A stretch of 64,000 nucleotides of DNA, from the NCBI RefSeq assembly GCF_003596405.1, contig NZ_QYUR01000006.1, positions 744,001 to 808,000 on the forward strand. Reading direction: 5' to 3'. Positions 18,158-28,455 of the stretch are shown here, piece after piece. The notes beneath the pieces were generated by a model. That model was not told the origin of the DNA. It saw nothing but the letters and a program-made list of their open reading frames with translations, and did not search any database. Each line of letters begins with the position of its first letter. Within the stretch, counting starts at the first letter, position 1. Source of the DNA: Pseudomonas cavernicola (GTDB lineage: Bacteria > Pseudomonadota > Gammaproteobacteria > Pseudomonadales > Pseudomonadaceae). The position numbers were made by a program, and so were the translations under genes.

Positions 18158-18280
18158 TCGACGATATTAGCAACACAATATATAGATAGAAAAACAGATA
18201 AACAATTAGGCAGCCACCTCTGGAGACCCCATGTAAACTGGCCTTGATAGCATTCTTGCTAAACCGGATAGCTTCTCCCT

Positions 18281-18296
18281 ACACAATATATTGTGT
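18281..18296. promoter_or_regulatory. 16-bp perfect palindrome, possible operator
   Basis: ACACAATATATTGTGT is a perfect palindrome in the gap between two element genes. A partial copy (ACACAATATATAG) lies at about 18173-18185. It is a possible site for one of the RHH-like proteins or a resolvase. Confidence 0.4.
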
Positions 18297-18308
18297 TTTC
18301 AATCAAAC

Positions 18309-18342
18309 AAAACAGCTCAGCCTAAAAACCTGGGCTGTTTTT
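18309..18342 (+). terminator. Terminator after the small charged gene
   Basis: The stem AAAACAGC/GCTGTTTT with an inner AGCC/GGCT-type pairing is followed by TTTT. It ends the 17365-18157 transcription unit just before the small membrane-protein gene. Confidence 0.65.
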
Positions 18343-18349
18343 ACATCAA

Positions 18350-18649
18350 ATGGTTAAATTTACAATGCCCAACACTAATTATTGGCATGTGCTCAACACT
18401 TTCTTGAAGCTCACGAACACCATTGCTCTAGGTCTGATCTGTTTTCTTATCTACAACCCTCAACCCCAAGCAGAAACACCTAGCGACCTGTCGGCTGTAC
18501 ACAAGCGGATAGACGGACTCATAACATACAGTGACTCTAGAATTAATGGAGTTGCAGATAAGCTAGATACCTCCATCTCAAGACTGGAATCTAGACAGTC
18601 CATCATCGAGCAGAAGATTAAAATCATTGAAGAACGGAGGTTTAAATGA
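18350..18649 (+). CDS. Small single-pass membrane protein with coiled coil
   Basis: The 99-residue protein has one hydrophobic segment (about residues 18-41, LKLTNTIALGLICFLIY). A soluble tail with a heptad pattern follows (VHKRIDGLITYSDSRINGVADKLDTSISRLE). I recognise no family. It resembles phage or element spanin- or holin-like small proteins only in layout. No convincing ribosome-binding site is seen (it starts within the terminator tail), so expression is uncertain. Confidence 0.45.
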   Translation: MVKFTMPNTNYWHVLNTFLKLTNTIALGLICFLIYNPQPQAETPSDLSAVHKRIDGLITYSDSRINGVADKLDTSISRLESRQSIIEQKIKIIEERRFK

Positions 18650-18684
18650 TTTTAATCTGGTGAATCATCGAATGTCTTAACGGG

Positions 18685-19647
18685 TTAAAGTCTACATCTA
18701 AATAGGTAATAGATAAATCCGCCTGCAAGGGCGACGCTGTGTACAGCTCCAAAAAGTAGCGAGTAGGTGAGTAATGCGGGATCAGTAAGAGTGCTTGAGT
18801 AAATAGCTAATCCTGCCCATATCGCAAGCAAGATAGGCCCAAGGAGTATTGCAAAAACTCGTAACGGGGTGGAGGTGCACTGCCATTTAAACTTAAGTTC
18901 TGCGAGCAGTGGAAGGCGTGCTGATGAGTATTCTAACCAGACCTCTTCATACGCAAGGGTTTTCTGACTAACCATACTTTCTTTTTCCTTTAGTGCAGAG
19001 TTTACATTTGCTGCCTGATTTCGGATCTTTTTAACAATCTCCCCTTGCTGCCGGAGAAACTCAGTAACGCTTTCGTTTCTTGAGCCCCTAGCATTGATCG
19101 CATCGCGGAGCTTTCGAAGGTTCTCTTCAAGCTTGATTTCCGCAACAAAAGACCATGCATAGCCCGGCCCTGCAACCTCAAATTCAAGTTGGCGAGTATC
19201 TATTTCGCGTATTTGTGTTTTTACTTCGTTCTTACGCGTGGCAAGCACGCCAGCAGCAGCGCCTACAGGCCCCAGAAGCACGCCACCGACTATCCCGCCA
19301 CCTAAGCCGCTTTTCTGCTTGCTGCTAACGTCGCTCACTTGCTGGAGGCTGCCATGCTGAGTCAACTTTGCTTTGGCGTCCTTAATAGGTCCGCTGTATC
19401 CTGGAAGGTCAATCCAAAATTCATAGATTTTGATTGCTCCCTCTGATCCAAGTAAGGCTCCCCTGCCGGATTCAAGATCTTTCAAGCGAGCAAGCTCAAA
19501 GTCTAGTGTCTGCTGGAGACTGCTCAATAGCTCTTTAGTTTCTTTGTACTCAATCTGGGACGCTTTGAGGAGTTTCCGCTGATGAAGTACCTGTGCACGG
19601 AGTACCATCGCTGAGTCTTGTCGTAATTCTAGCTCTTGGGTTTCCAT
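18685..19647 (-). CDS. Cargo protein with coiled coils, glycine zipper and two C-terminal membrane segments
   Basis: I do not recognise this 320-residue protein. Visible parts are an N-terminal coiled coil (about 1-60), a Gly/Ala-rich zipper (114-135, GLGGGIVGGVLLGPVGAAAG) that could insert in membranes, a second coiled coil (about 170-245) and two strong transmembrane segments (263-285 and 291-315). It is in reverse orientation to the replication genes, so it has its own promoter. Membrane-active proteins of this layout on small elements are often defence or exclusion factors; that role is a hypothesis here. Confidence 0.6.
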   Translation of the reverse strand: METQELELRQDSAMVLRAQVLHQRKLLKASQIEYKETKELLSSLQQTLDFELARLKDLESGRGALLGSEGAIKIYEFWIDLPGYSGPIKDAKAKLTQHGSLQQVSDVSSKQKSGLGGGIVGGVLLGPVGAAAGVLATRKNEVKTQIREIDTRQLEFEVAGPGYAWSFVAEIKLEENLRKLRDAINARGSRNESVTEFLRQQGEIVKKIRNQAANVNSALKEKESMVSQKTLAYEEVWLEYSSARLPLLAELKFKWQCTSTPLRVFAILLGPILLAIWAGLAIYSSTLTDPALLTYSLLFGAVHSVALAGGFIYYLFRCRL

Positions 19648-19700
19648 ATCAGCATCTCCTAGCAGTTACATCGTGCTTTCTGCTGGTCTTTTCTTAGAGG

Positions 19701-20024
19701 CTATTTCAGTCTAATGATTTCCACATCATGGAGGGGGCGTAAACTACTCTTGTACGCCCCGTACGTGATTTTACCTACTTCAGCGCTCTCTAAATCTTCT
19801 GTAGTAGGGTCGTAGTTATCGTCGCTTGGGTGGCCTACTACTTTCTTGCCAGTGAGGATTGCAATGTTGGCTTTTGTAGCCAAGTCTCTCATTGCATCTA
19901 CCCACAATGGGCTATACGGGGAAAAAAGCCGTGGATCGATTTCAACCTCTCCTTGATAAGACTCTCCAGTACCTAATCCCGGTCCTACCGTGAGCTTGTA
20001 GTACGTGTGCGAATACTCAGCCAT
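19701..20024 (-). CDS. Element protein of unknown function upstream of the cargo gene
   Basis: The protein has 107 residues from ATG 20024, chosen because GAGGGA lies 6 bases upstream; an in-frame TTG at 20030 overlaps that site's spacer. The sequence is soluble and acidic, with LTVGPGLGTGESYQGEVEIDPRLFSPYS and AYKSSLRPLHDVEIIRLK. The next gene on this strand (the membrane cargo) starts 53 bases after its stop, so the two may form a two-gene unit. No family was recognised. Confidence 0.55.
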   Translation of the reverse strand: MAEYSHTYYKLTVGPGLGTGESYQGEVEIDPRLFSPYSPLWVDAMRDLATKANIAILTGKKVVGHPSDDNYDPTTEDLESAEVGKITYGAYKSSLRPLHDVEIIRLK

Positions 20025-20262
20025 TTCCAATCCCTCGGTTGTTTGTGGTAAGGGCAGATTGCCAGCAGCCAGCGGTTAGAAGCAAGCTGTGTCTGGCTTG
20101 CAGGCTTATGCACACACACTAAGGTAGTCACGGTGCTTCGCTCCCTCCCCATCGCGAATGCTCGCATGCCGTGGGGCATCTTTTCGTCCCTCATCCCCCC
20201 GCCTGTGCATCCAGAAGCTAACAGCAGCCGCTGCAAGCATGGAGTTCGTGTCTCGTCCTTCT
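20025..20262. other. Intergenic stretch before the resolvase control region
   Basis: There is no credible gene in about 240 bases. The sequence is closer to host composition than the replication module. It should hold the promoter of the minus-strand two-gene cargo unit, but I could not fix one. Confidence 0.3.
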
Positions 20263-20377
20263 GGTGTCATAAACGACCGTTTTTGAACCTACCTGTATTT
20301 CGAGCTTAACTAGTTTCACAAAATAGGGTTTGCACTTATGACACCGACAGGTATAATGAACCTACCTTTATGACACC
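20263..20377 (+). promoter_or_regulatory. Resolvase promoter with repeated operator or res-like sites
   Basis: TTGCAC (20330-20335) and TATAAT (20352-20357) are 16 bases apart and point to the resolvase gene. The motif GGTGTCATAA occurs three times: once forward (20263-20272), once inverted between the -35 and -10 boxes (20336-20345), and once inverted just below the -10 box (20368-20377). GAACCTACCT also occurs twice. The layout suggests autorepression and perhaps a recombination (res) site. Confidence 0.6.
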
Positions 20378-20392
20378 AAAGAGGAATCAGGC

Positions 20393-20953
20393 ATGAGCCG
20401 CTCCTTCCTTTACTGCCGTGTATCAACCGCAGACCAAACCACTGCCAACCAAGTTAAGGAAGTGAAAGCAGCCGGCTTTGATATTCAGCCTCAACGCATT
20501 GTCGAGGAGACTATCTCAGGTAGCACCAGCACCAGCGAGCGTAAGGGCTTCCAAAAGCTTCTTGAGCGTATGGAGAGTGGTGACGTTCTGGTGGTCACTA
20601 AGCTAGACCGTCTTGGCCGTAATGCCATCGACGTGCAGAGCACAGTGCAGATGCTAGAAGGTAAAGGTATCCGGGTTCACTGCCTCGCCTTGGGTGGCGT
20701 AGACCTCACCTCATCAACCGGTAAGATGACAATGGGCGTCCTCGCCGCTGTAGCAGAGTTTGAGCGTGATCTACTCATCGAACGTACCCAAGCTGGTCTT
20801 CAGCGCGCAAAGGCAGAAGGCACCACCCTTGGCCGTCCTGCTGCGACGAGCAAGGATGCAGTACAAGCACTGAGGCTTGAGGGTATGAGTCAGAGTCAGG
20901 TAGTTAAGGAACTTGGTGTAAGCCTTTCTACAGTTAAACGTCTATGGGCTTAG
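20393..20953 (+). CDS. Serine recombinase, resolvase/invertase family
   Basis: The 186-residue small serine recombinase has an N-terminal catalytic domain with Y-C-R-V-S-T (nucleophile Ser11, Arg9), the conserved KLDRLGRN and EFERDLLIERTQAGLQRAKAEG, and a C-terminal Hin-type helix-turn-helix (MSQSQVVKELGVSLSTVKRLWA). It is full-length. Such enzymes resolve dimers or invert segments. With no transposon ends visible, multimer resolution of the excised replicating circle is the most likely use. It has AGAGGAA upstream and a good terminator downstream. Confidence 0.93.
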   Translation: MSRSFLYCRVSTADQTTANQVKEVKAAGFDIQPQRIVEETISGSTSTSERKGFQKLLERMESGDVLVVTKLDRLGRNAIDVQSTVQMLEGKGIRVHCLALGGVDLTSSTGKMTMGVLAAVAEFERDLLIERTQAGLQRAKAEGTTLGRPAATSKDAVQALRLEGMSQSQVVKELGVSLSTVKRLWA

Positions 20954-20987
20954 CCACTACCCACCAGCACAACACACCACACACAAG

Positions 20988-21011
20988 AAAGCCCCTTAGT
21001 CGGGGCTTTTC
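20988..21011 (+). terminator. Terminator of the resolvase gene
   Basis: The stem AAAGCCCC/GGGGCTTTT with loop ttagtc and a trailing T run lies 35 bases after the stop. Confidence 0.85.
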
Positions 21012-21012
21012 T

Positions 21013-21444
21013 ATTGCGGGAAATAGAGCCATTTGAAGGGCTTTCAACATCACCCAAGCCCCTGCACGGAATGAAGCCAATCCCTTCAGTCTGAACGCTC
21101 TAGCCCCTGATAAATTGGGTTAATGCCCCATGCCTGGGCTACGTCAGCGGGTACAGCAGAGAGGGGCGACGATATTTGATTATCCTGTGACCGCACCACC
21201 CGACGCCCGTCCGTATAGCTTGACGATGGGTCGCCCGCGCCAAGTAAATCAACAGAACCATTCCCCAGGTGCATCGATATTTTCAGCCCATCCCCTACAG
21301 ATTATTTCTCACAGGCACACAGGCTGAAAATTGGGGCTGGTGGTATGCCTTGCGGCAGGGGGCTATGTAGGAAGCACCACCTCTTCACGCATTATCAGCA
21401 CGCAGTCAGGCGCTTCCTGACTACCACCAATCAAGGAGCGAACT
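21013..21444. other. Non-coding stretch between resolvase and CsrA-like gene
   Basis: No credible gene is seen. A 10-bp inverted repeat, ATTTTCAGCC (21279-21288) and GGCTGAAAAT (21322-21331), encloses 33 bases and could be a protein site or an RNA stem. Decayed coding sequence is possible, but I see no recognisable fragment. Confidence 0.3.
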
Positions 21445-21636
21445 GTGGGCAGACTTGCACTGACAAGGAAGGAAGCGCAGGGGCTTAGATTTACGATCAA
21501 GCCTGAGCATGTGGCAGAGCTGGGCGACCTGATCCGCGACGGCATCACCATTACCTTTATCGACTTAGATAGAAGTACAGCCAACCGGATGCATCAGGAC
21601 GCTTGCAGCGATATTTTGGGTAGAAATATTGGGTAG
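21445..21636 (+). CDS. CsrA/RsmA-like translational regulator, probably C-terminally altered
   Basis: The GTG start has AAGGAG 6 bases upstream. The 63-residue product starts MGRLALTRKEAQGLRFTI, matching the LxLTRxxGxxLxI start of CsrA/RsmA proteins, and continues DGITITFIDLDRSTANRMHQDA, similar to the second strand pair and RxxIxAP core. An insertion of about 12 residues separates the two, as in CsrA-like proteins of genomic islands. The usual AP-x-x-I-x-V-x-R end is degenerate (ACSDILGRN) and the last codons run into the 28-bp subterminal repeat. RNA binding is therefore uncertain. Confidence 0.5.
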   Translation: MGRLALTRKEAQGLRFTIKPEHVAELGDLIRDGITITFIDLDRSTANRMHQDACSDILGRNIG

Positions 21637-21650
21637 AAAGGCTGGGTAGA
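21611..21650. repeat. Right subterminal TGGGTAGAA repeats
   Basis: The first 28 bases are identical and parallel to 12019-12046, and a third TGGGTAGA unit follows with altered spacing. They lie 45 bases inside attR and overlap the 3' end of the CsrA-like gene. Confidence 0.7.
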
Positions 21651-21695
21651 TAATGCAGCAAACTATTGATATATAATGGCTTTTCATAAGACCAT

Positions 21696-21714
21696 TAAAA
21701 ACACAGTTTGTACA
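21696..21714. repeat. attR core, 19-bp direct repeat
   Basis: This is identical to attL at 11952-11970. Read on the minus strand with the adjoining base it gives ATG-TAC-AAA-CTG-TGT-TTT, the authentic first codons of the YqfO-like gene. The element then supplies TAA, leaving a six-codon stub. Confidence 0.88.
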
Positions 21715-21877
21715 TCAAACTCTCCGCAAGGAAATGGCAGGGTAAACAGCAACCAACAAATGATGGCACTTTGCCTTGAGTCGACCAAGCGGCGCAGTTC
21801 ACAAGTCTGTAATTGGACTTACCGACAGCCGCAGCGTTCAGCCAGACATAGAGCGCTTAGCCATAAGCCGCAGCAGC
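21715..21877 (-). promoter_or_regulatory. Displaced 5' region of the YqfO-like gene
   Basis: This is the original upstream region, now separated from its gene by the element. It keeps GGAG (21722-21725), 6 bases before the ATG at 21713-21715. It follows the CDGSH gene on the minus strand, indicating that the two genes were neighbours before integration. Confidence 0.65.
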
Positions 21878-22216
21878 CTAATACCCGACCCAGAAGCGTC
21901 GCCACTTAGCGGTTAGTGAAGGTGCAGGCGGATTGTGACTGCCATCGCAATACGGCAGACGCCTGGATTGGCCGCAGCGACAGAGCAATAGATGTTGCTC
22001 ACGCGCGATCGGCACGCTCAACCCCAGCGAGCAGTCGGCAGAGCAGTCAGGTAATTGCGGCGAGCTGCCGCAGGTACACAGCCGTAAGGTCGCACCCGGC
22101 TGAACCAGGCGCACCTCAGGAAGGATGGGAAGAACAGCGGGCGTTAAGGCCTGGGTGAAAGCGGCTGTATTCGGAGACCCGACGCTTTCACCCGGGCAGA
22201 CCGGCGGCTTGCGCAT
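21878..22216 (-). CDS. CDGSH iron-sulfur domain protein
   Basis: This small protein is predicted to bind redox-active 2Fe-2S clusters. Two CDGSH-type units are visible: a degenerate one (CTCGSSPQLPDCSADC) and a canonical one (CRCGQSRRLPYCDGSH). The end LTAKWRRFW is typical of bacterial members. The ATG at 22216 has GAGG 7 bases upstream and gives 112 residues, but its first 34 include a hairpin region. A GTG at 22114 giving 78 residues better fits the family length. The start is therefore uncertain. It follows purL by 20 bases on the same strand. Confidence 0.75.
   Translation of the reverse strand: MRKPPVCPGESVGSPNTAAFTQALTPAVLPILPEVRLVQPGATLRLCTCGSSPQLPDCSADCSLGLSVPIAREQHLLLCRCGQSRRLPYCDGSHNPPAPSLTAKWRRFWVGY
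22153..22193. terminator. Inverted repeat downstream of purL
   Basis: The 11-bp arms GGGTGAAAGCG and CGCTTTCACCC are perfect and enclose 19 bases. No T run is present, so this may be an mRNA-stabilising or attenuating hairpin or a REP-like unit rather than a true terminator. If it terminates purL, the short start of the CDGSH gene is favoured. Confidence 0.45.
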
Positions 22217-22235
22217 GCCGGCGCCTCTTGACGGC

Positions 22236-25200
22236 TTAGTTAACCCAGACGCGAGCGTTGCGGAACATTCGCAGCCAGCCGCCATCTTCCTGCCACTCTT
22301 CCGGGCGCCAGGAGTTCTGTGCTGCGCGGAACACTCGTTCCGGATGCGGCATCATAATGGTGACGCGGCCGTCGCGACTGGTCAGGCCGGTAATCCCGCG
22401 CGGCGAGCCGTTCGGGTTGGCCGGGTAGGTCTCGGTAACCTTGCCGTGGTTATCAACGAAGCGCAGAGACACGCAGCCGGACAGATCGGCCTCAAGCAAA
22501 GCTTCCTCGCTTTCGAACTCGGCATGCCCCTCGCCGTGAGCGATGGCGATTGGCATCCGCGAACCGACCATATCGCGCAGGAAGATCGATGCCGACTCCT
22601 GCACCTGAACCATCGCCACCCGCGCCTCGAACTGCTCCGAACGATTACGCACGAAGTGCGGCCAGAACTCACTGCCAGGGATCAGTTCGTGCAGATTGGA
22701 GAGCATCTGGCAGCCGTTGCACACCCCAAGGGTGAAGCTGTCTTTGCGTTCGAAAAACGCGCTGAACGCATCACGGGCGCGGCTGTTGAACAAGATCGAC
22801 TTGGCCCAGCCCTCACCTGCACCGAGTACGTCACCGTAGGAGAATCCACCACAAGCGACCAGACCTTTGAATGCTTCGAGGTCGACACGCCCGGCAAGAA
22901 TATCGCTCATGTGCACGTCGATCGCGTTGAAGCCGGCACGGTCGAAAGCCGCCGCCATTTCCACCTGACCGTTAACACCTTGCTCACGCAAGACGGCAAT
23001 CTGCGGACGGACGTTTTTCTTGATAAAGGGCGCGGCGATGTCCTGGTTAACGTCGAAGCCGAGTTTGATGCTCAGGCCTGGGTTGTCTTCGTCCAGCAGC
23101 GCATCGAACTCCTGCTCGGCACACACAACGTTATCGCGCAGGCGCTGGATCTGGTAACTGGTCTCGGCCCACTGACGCTGCAACAGACGACGCTGACCGG
23201 CGAATACCGGCTGGCCGTTGAAGCTGATAGCGACCTCAGCGTTGTTCACCGGCTGACCGATCACCGCAACGCAATCACCCAGACCCGCAGCGCTGAATTG
23301 CGCCAGCACTTCCGGGGTCGAGTCCTGATGCACCTGAATCACCACGCCGAGCTCTTCGTTGAACAACACGGCTGCCAGCTCTGCGCGATTGTCGGCCAGG
23401 GCATCGAGATAGATGTTCAGACCGCAATGCCCGGCGAACGCCATTTCCAGCACGGTGACCAGCAAGCCACCGTCAGAGCGGTCGTGATAAGACAGCAGGC
23501 GGCCATCGGCATTCAAACCCTGGATCACGGCGAAGAAGGCCTTCAGGTCTTCGGCATCGTCCACGTCCGGCGCCTGGCGCCCCAGTTGACCATGCACCTG
23601 AGCGAGGATCGAAGCGCCCATGCGGTTCTGCCCACGGCCCAGGTCGATCAGGATCAGATCCGTCTCGCCCTTATCCATACGCAGTTGCGGAGTCAGGGTC
23701 TGACGCACGTCGAGCACCGGAGCGAAGCCGGACACGATCAGCGACAGCGGCGAAGTCACGCTCTTCTCCGTGCCCGCATCCGTCCAACGGGTTTTCATCG
23801 ACATCGAGTCTTTGCCGACCGGGATGGTGATGCCCAGTTCCGGGCACAGCTGCATACCGACCGCTTTGACCGTGTCGTAAAGACGGGCGTCTTCACCCGG
23901 GTGACCGGCGGCAGACATCCAGTTGGCGGACAGTTTGATGTCGGAAATCTTGGCAATTCGCGCCGCCGCAATGTTGGTCAGGGTCTCGCCTATCGCCATG
24001 CGCCCGGACGCCGGGGCATCCAGCAGCGCCAGCGGCGTGCGTTCGCCCATGGCCATTGCTTCGCCGCTATACACGTCGAAGCTGGTGGCGGTCACGGCGC
24101 AGTCGGCCACCGGTACCTGCCAGGGGCCGACCATCTGATCGCGCGCTACCAGACCGGTGATAGTGCGGTCGCCGATGGTAATCAGGAAGCTTTTGCTGGC
24201 CACGGCCGGGTGGCGCAGCACGCGCTCCACGGCCGCGTCGATATCCAGGGTCGAGGCATCGAAGTCATCGCCCAGCTCGGCTTCTCGGCTCGCCGAACGG
24301 TGCATGCGCGGTGCCTTGCCGAGCAGCACTTCCAGCGGCATGTCCACGGCATTGTTGCCGAAATGGCTGTCGGCCACAGTCAGCTGCGGCTCTGCAAGGG
24401 CCTCGCCGACCACTGCAAACGGGCAACGCTCGCGCTCGCAGATCGCTTTGAAGCGTTCGAAGTCCGCCGCATCGACCGCCAGCACGTAGCGTTCCTGGGA
24501 TTCGTTGCACCAGATTTCCAGCGGGGCCATGCCCGGCTCGTCGTTTGGCACCGCGCGCAGTTCAAAACGGCCGCCACGGCCAGCATCGTTGACCAGTTCC
24601 GGGAAGGCGTTGGAGAGACCACCGGCGCCAACGTCATGAATGAAGCTGATTGGGTTGTGCTCGCCGAGCTGCCAGCAACGGTCGATCACTTCCTGACAGC
24701 GGCGCTCCATCTCCGGGTTTTCCCGCTGTACCGAAGCGAAGTCCAAATCTGCCGAACTGGTGCCGGTGGCCATCGAGGAGGCTGCACCGCCACCCAGGCC
24801 GATCAACATCGCCGGGCCGCCGAGCACAATCAGCTTGGACCCCACGGTAATCTCGGCTTTCTGCACGTGTTCGGCGCGGATGTTGCCCATGCCCCCAGCC
24901 AGCATGATTGGCTTGTGGTAACCGCGGACTTCTTCGCCACGCGGGGTAGTGATCGCCTGCTCGAAGGTACGGAAGTAGCCGGTCAGTGCCGGGCGACCGA
25001 ATTCGTTGTTGAACGCCGCACCGCCAAGCGGGCCTTCGATCATGATGTCCAGCGCCGTGACGATGCGCTCGGGCTTGCCGTACGGGGTTTCCCACGGCTG
25101 TTCGAAACCCGGAATTTGCAGGTTGGAGACGGTGAAACCGGTCAGGCCGGCTTTCGGCTTGGCTCCGCGCCCGGTGGCACCTTCGTCGCGAATCTCGCCG

Positions 25201-26132
25201 CCGGAACCCGTCGATGCACCGGGGAACGGCGCGATGGCGGTCGGGTGGTTATGGGTTTCCACCTTCATCAGTATGTGTACCGGCTCCTCGACCGCGCCGT
25301 ACTGGCGGGTTTCTGGATTCGGGAAGAAACGTCCGGCGACCGAGCCTTCGATCACCGCAGCGTTGTCCTTGTAAGCCGACAAGACCCCTTCGCCGTGCAT
25401 CTGGAAGGTGTTCTTGATCATGCCGAACAGGCTTTTTTCCTGATTCTCGCCGTCGATATCCCAGCTGGCATTGAAGATCTTGTGCCGACAATGCTCGGAG
25501 TTGGCTTGGGCGAACATCATCAGTTCGATGTCGTGGGGGTTGCGTCCCAGGCTGGTGAAGCTGGTCACCAGATAGTCGATCTCGTCTTCCGCCAGGGCCA
25601 GGCCCAGCTCGACGTTGGCTTGCTCCAACGCCGCACGGCCGCCGCCGAGGACGTCGACCACGGTCAATGGCTTGGGCTGGGCATGGCTGAACAGACCAGC
25701 CGCCTGCTCCAGGTTGTCCAGTACCAACTGGGTCATGCGGTCATGCAGGCTGGCGGCGACCAGCTCGGCCTCAGCCTCGCTGAATTCGCCAACGATGTAG
25801 TAGGCGATCCCGCGCTCTAGCCGCTGAACCTTCGCCAGGCCACAGTTACGGGCAATGTCGCTGGCCTTGCTCGACCAGGGCGAAATGGTGCCGAAACGCG
25901 GCAGCACCAGGAACAGTCGGCCGCTCGGCTCTTGTACCGGCACGCTAGGGCCGTACTTGAGCAGGCGGGCGAGCACTTTCTCTTCTTCGCCGGTCAATAC
26001 GCCGGTGACCTCGGCAAAGTGGGCAAATTCGGCATACACACCGCTTACAGCGGGGACCTTCTGGGTCAGTTGCTCGAGTAATTTGCCGTGGCGGAAGGCA
26101 GAAAGGGCAGGAGCGCCGCGCAGGATCAACAT
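22236..26132 (-). CDS. purL: Phosphoribosylformylglycinamidine synthase PurL
   Basis: PurL converts FGAR, glutamine and ATP to FGAM in purine synthesis. The single-chain large form has 1298 residues. An N-terminal domain ([19 protein letters not shown]), two AIRS-type synthase halves (with [15 protein letters not shown] [24 protein letters not shown] [16 protein letters not shown], and [11 protein letters not shown]) and a C-terminal class I glutamine amidotransferase with the nucleophile in GVCNGCQML and HGEGHAEF are all visible. It is complete. A long plus-strand frame across it is a composition artefact. Confidence 0.98.
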   Translation of the reverse strand: MLILRGAPALSAFRHGKLLEQLTQKVPAVSGVYAEFAHFAEVTGVLTGEEEKVLARLLKYGPSVPVQEPSGRLFLVLPRFGTISPWSSKASDIARNCGLAKVQRLERGIAYYIVGEFSEAEAELVAASLHDRMTQLVLDNLEQAAGLFSHAQPKPLTVVDVLGGGRAALEQANVELGLALAEDEIDYLVTSFTSLGRNPHDIELMMFAQANSEHCRHKIFNASWDIDGENQEKSLFGMIKNTFQMHGEGVLSAYKDNAAVIEGSVAGRFFPNPETRQYGAVEEPVHILMKVETHNHPTAIAPFPGASTGSGGEIRDEGATGRGAKPKAGLTGFTVSNLQIPGFEQPWETPYGKPERIVTALDIMIEGPLGGAAFNNEFGRPALTGYFRTFEQAITTPRGEEVRGYHKPIMLAGGMGNIRAEHVQKAEITVGSKLIVLGGPAMLIGLGGGAASSMATGTSSADLDFASVQRENPEMERRCQEVIDRCWQLGEHNPISFIHDVGAGGLSNAFPELVNDAGRGGRFELRAVPNDEPGMAPLEIWCNESQERYVLAVDAADFERFKAICERERCPFAVVGEALAEPQLTVADSHFGNNAVDMPLEVLLGKAPRMHRSASREAELGDDFDASTLDIDAAVERVLRHPAVASKSFLITIGDRTITGLVARDQMVGPWQVPVADCAVTATSFDVYSGEAMAMGERTPLALLDAPASGRMAIGETLTNIAAARIAKISDIKLSANWMSAAGHPGEDARLYDTVKAVGMQLCPELGITIPVGKDSMSMKTRWTDAGTEKSVTSPLSLIVSGFAPVLDVRQTLTPQLRMDKGETDLILIDLGRGQNRMGASILAQVHGQLGRQAPDVDDAEDLKAFFAVIQGLNADGRLLSYHDRSDGGLLVTVLEMAFAGHCGLNIYLDALADNRAELAAVLFNEELGVVIQVHQDSTPEVLAQFSAAGLGDCVAVIGQPVNNAEVAISFNGQPVFAGQRRLLQRQWAETSYQIQRLRDNVVCAEQEFDALLDEDNPGLSIKLGFDVNQDIAAPFIKKNVRPQIAVLREQGVNGQVEMAAAFDRAGFNAIDVHMSDILAGRVDLEAFKGLVACGGFSYGDVLGAGEGWAKSILFNSRARDAFSAFFERKDSFTLGVCNGCQMLSNLHELIPGSEFWPHFVRNRSEQFEARVAMVQVQESASIFLRDMVGSRMPIAIAHGEGHAEFESEEALLEADLSGCVSLRFVDNHGKVTETYPANPNGSPRGITGLTSRDGRVTIMMPHPERVFRAAQNSWRPEEWQEDGGWLRMFRNARVWVN

Positions 26133-26400
26133 CTTCGGGACAGCCTCGGGAAGGGGGATGCTTTGAGGCCGTGCATTCTAGCGCAAACCGCCCGCCAAGG
26201 CACTCGTGACGGGTACTCTGCTGGTGCTGCGGCGTGAGTACCTCGACACACAAGGTTCGGACAAATCCTGGCGGCGTCTTTTGCCGCCATATGGCGTTGC
26301 CACGGAACAAAGTAGCTGGGTTATGACTCATCGTGGCGCCTTGCCTGACGACGAAGTCCACTCGCCATCCCTTCGCCAATCCTATGAGTCGAGGCCCTAA

Positions 26401-27952
<1,552 letters not shown>

Positions 27953-27957
<5 letters not shown>

Positions 27958-28429
27958 CACGGCGCGCCTTGAAAAACTCACTCAACATCGTGCTGCACTC
28001 CTCCGCCAGCACCCCACCTTCGACCAACACTCGATGATTGAGAAAGCCCTGGATGAAGAACTGGCCGCGGCTTTGCACCACGCCCGCCTTTGGCTCCGTC
28101 GCCCCGAACACCACTCGATTGATCCGGGCATGCACGATCAAACCGGCGCACATGCTGCACGGCTCCAGCGTCACATACAGAGTGCTGCCAGGCAGGCGGT
28201 AATTCTCCAGGCTTTGCGCCGCCGCACGGATCGCCACCATCTCGGCATGGGCGCTGGGGTCATGTCGGGAAATTGGGCAGTTGAAGCCGCGCCCAATGAC
28301 TTCACCGTTTTGCACCAGCAGCGCGCCAACCGGCACCTCGCCCAGGCTCGCGCCCTCGGCAGCCAACGTCAGGGCCTCGCGCATAAAGCGCCGATCCTGA
28401 CTGCGGTCGATGATCTGCGTTTTCTTCAT
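27953..28429 (-). CDS. tadA: tRNA-specific adenosine deaminase TadA
   Basis: TadA converts A34 to inosine in the wobble position of tRNA-Arg(ACG). The 158-residue zinc deaminase shows the H-A-E motif in SAHAEMVAIRAAA with catalytic Glu, and the zinc cysteines in PCSMCAG. TEPKAGVVQSRGQFF and the C-terminal ECSTMLSEFFKARR are typical. It converges on mltF with overlapping hairpin-forming 3' ends. A large hairpin lies upstream, between it and the multicopper oxidase gene. Confidence 0.95.
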
Positions 28430-28455
28430 AAATATTCAGACTTCAGATTCAAATC

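Larger units (their letters stand above)
11952..21714. mobile_element. 9.76-kb integrative element with replication module, no conjugation or virion genes
   Basis: The ends are two copies of a 19-bp core, 11952-11970 and 21696-21714. A tyrosine integrase gene lies next to the left end, and a second pair of 28-bp direct repeats lies just inside each end. Contents in order are: integrase, non-coding segment, Zn-finger-like and basic small proteins, four RHH-like proteins, SF3-type helicase, GGTGACA repeats, unknown proteins, a reverse-strand cargo pair, serine resolvase and CsrA-like protein. The middle (about 13.6-18.7 kb) is clearly more AT-rich than the host. The host gene order across it (purL, CDGSH protein, YqfO-like gene) is restored if it is removed. 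I do not recognise the family. Confidence 0.9.

Noticed and set aside
19985..20236. 83-codon minus-strand frame upstream of the 107-residue element gene
   Set aside because: Overlaps the gene and its ribosome-binding site in another frame, with no coding features.
22125..25820. A 1231-codon open frame on the plus strand opposite purL
   Set aside because: It lies wholly antisense to the complete PurL gene, has no family motif, and its His/Arg/Gln-rich composition is typical of antisense frames in high-GC DNA.
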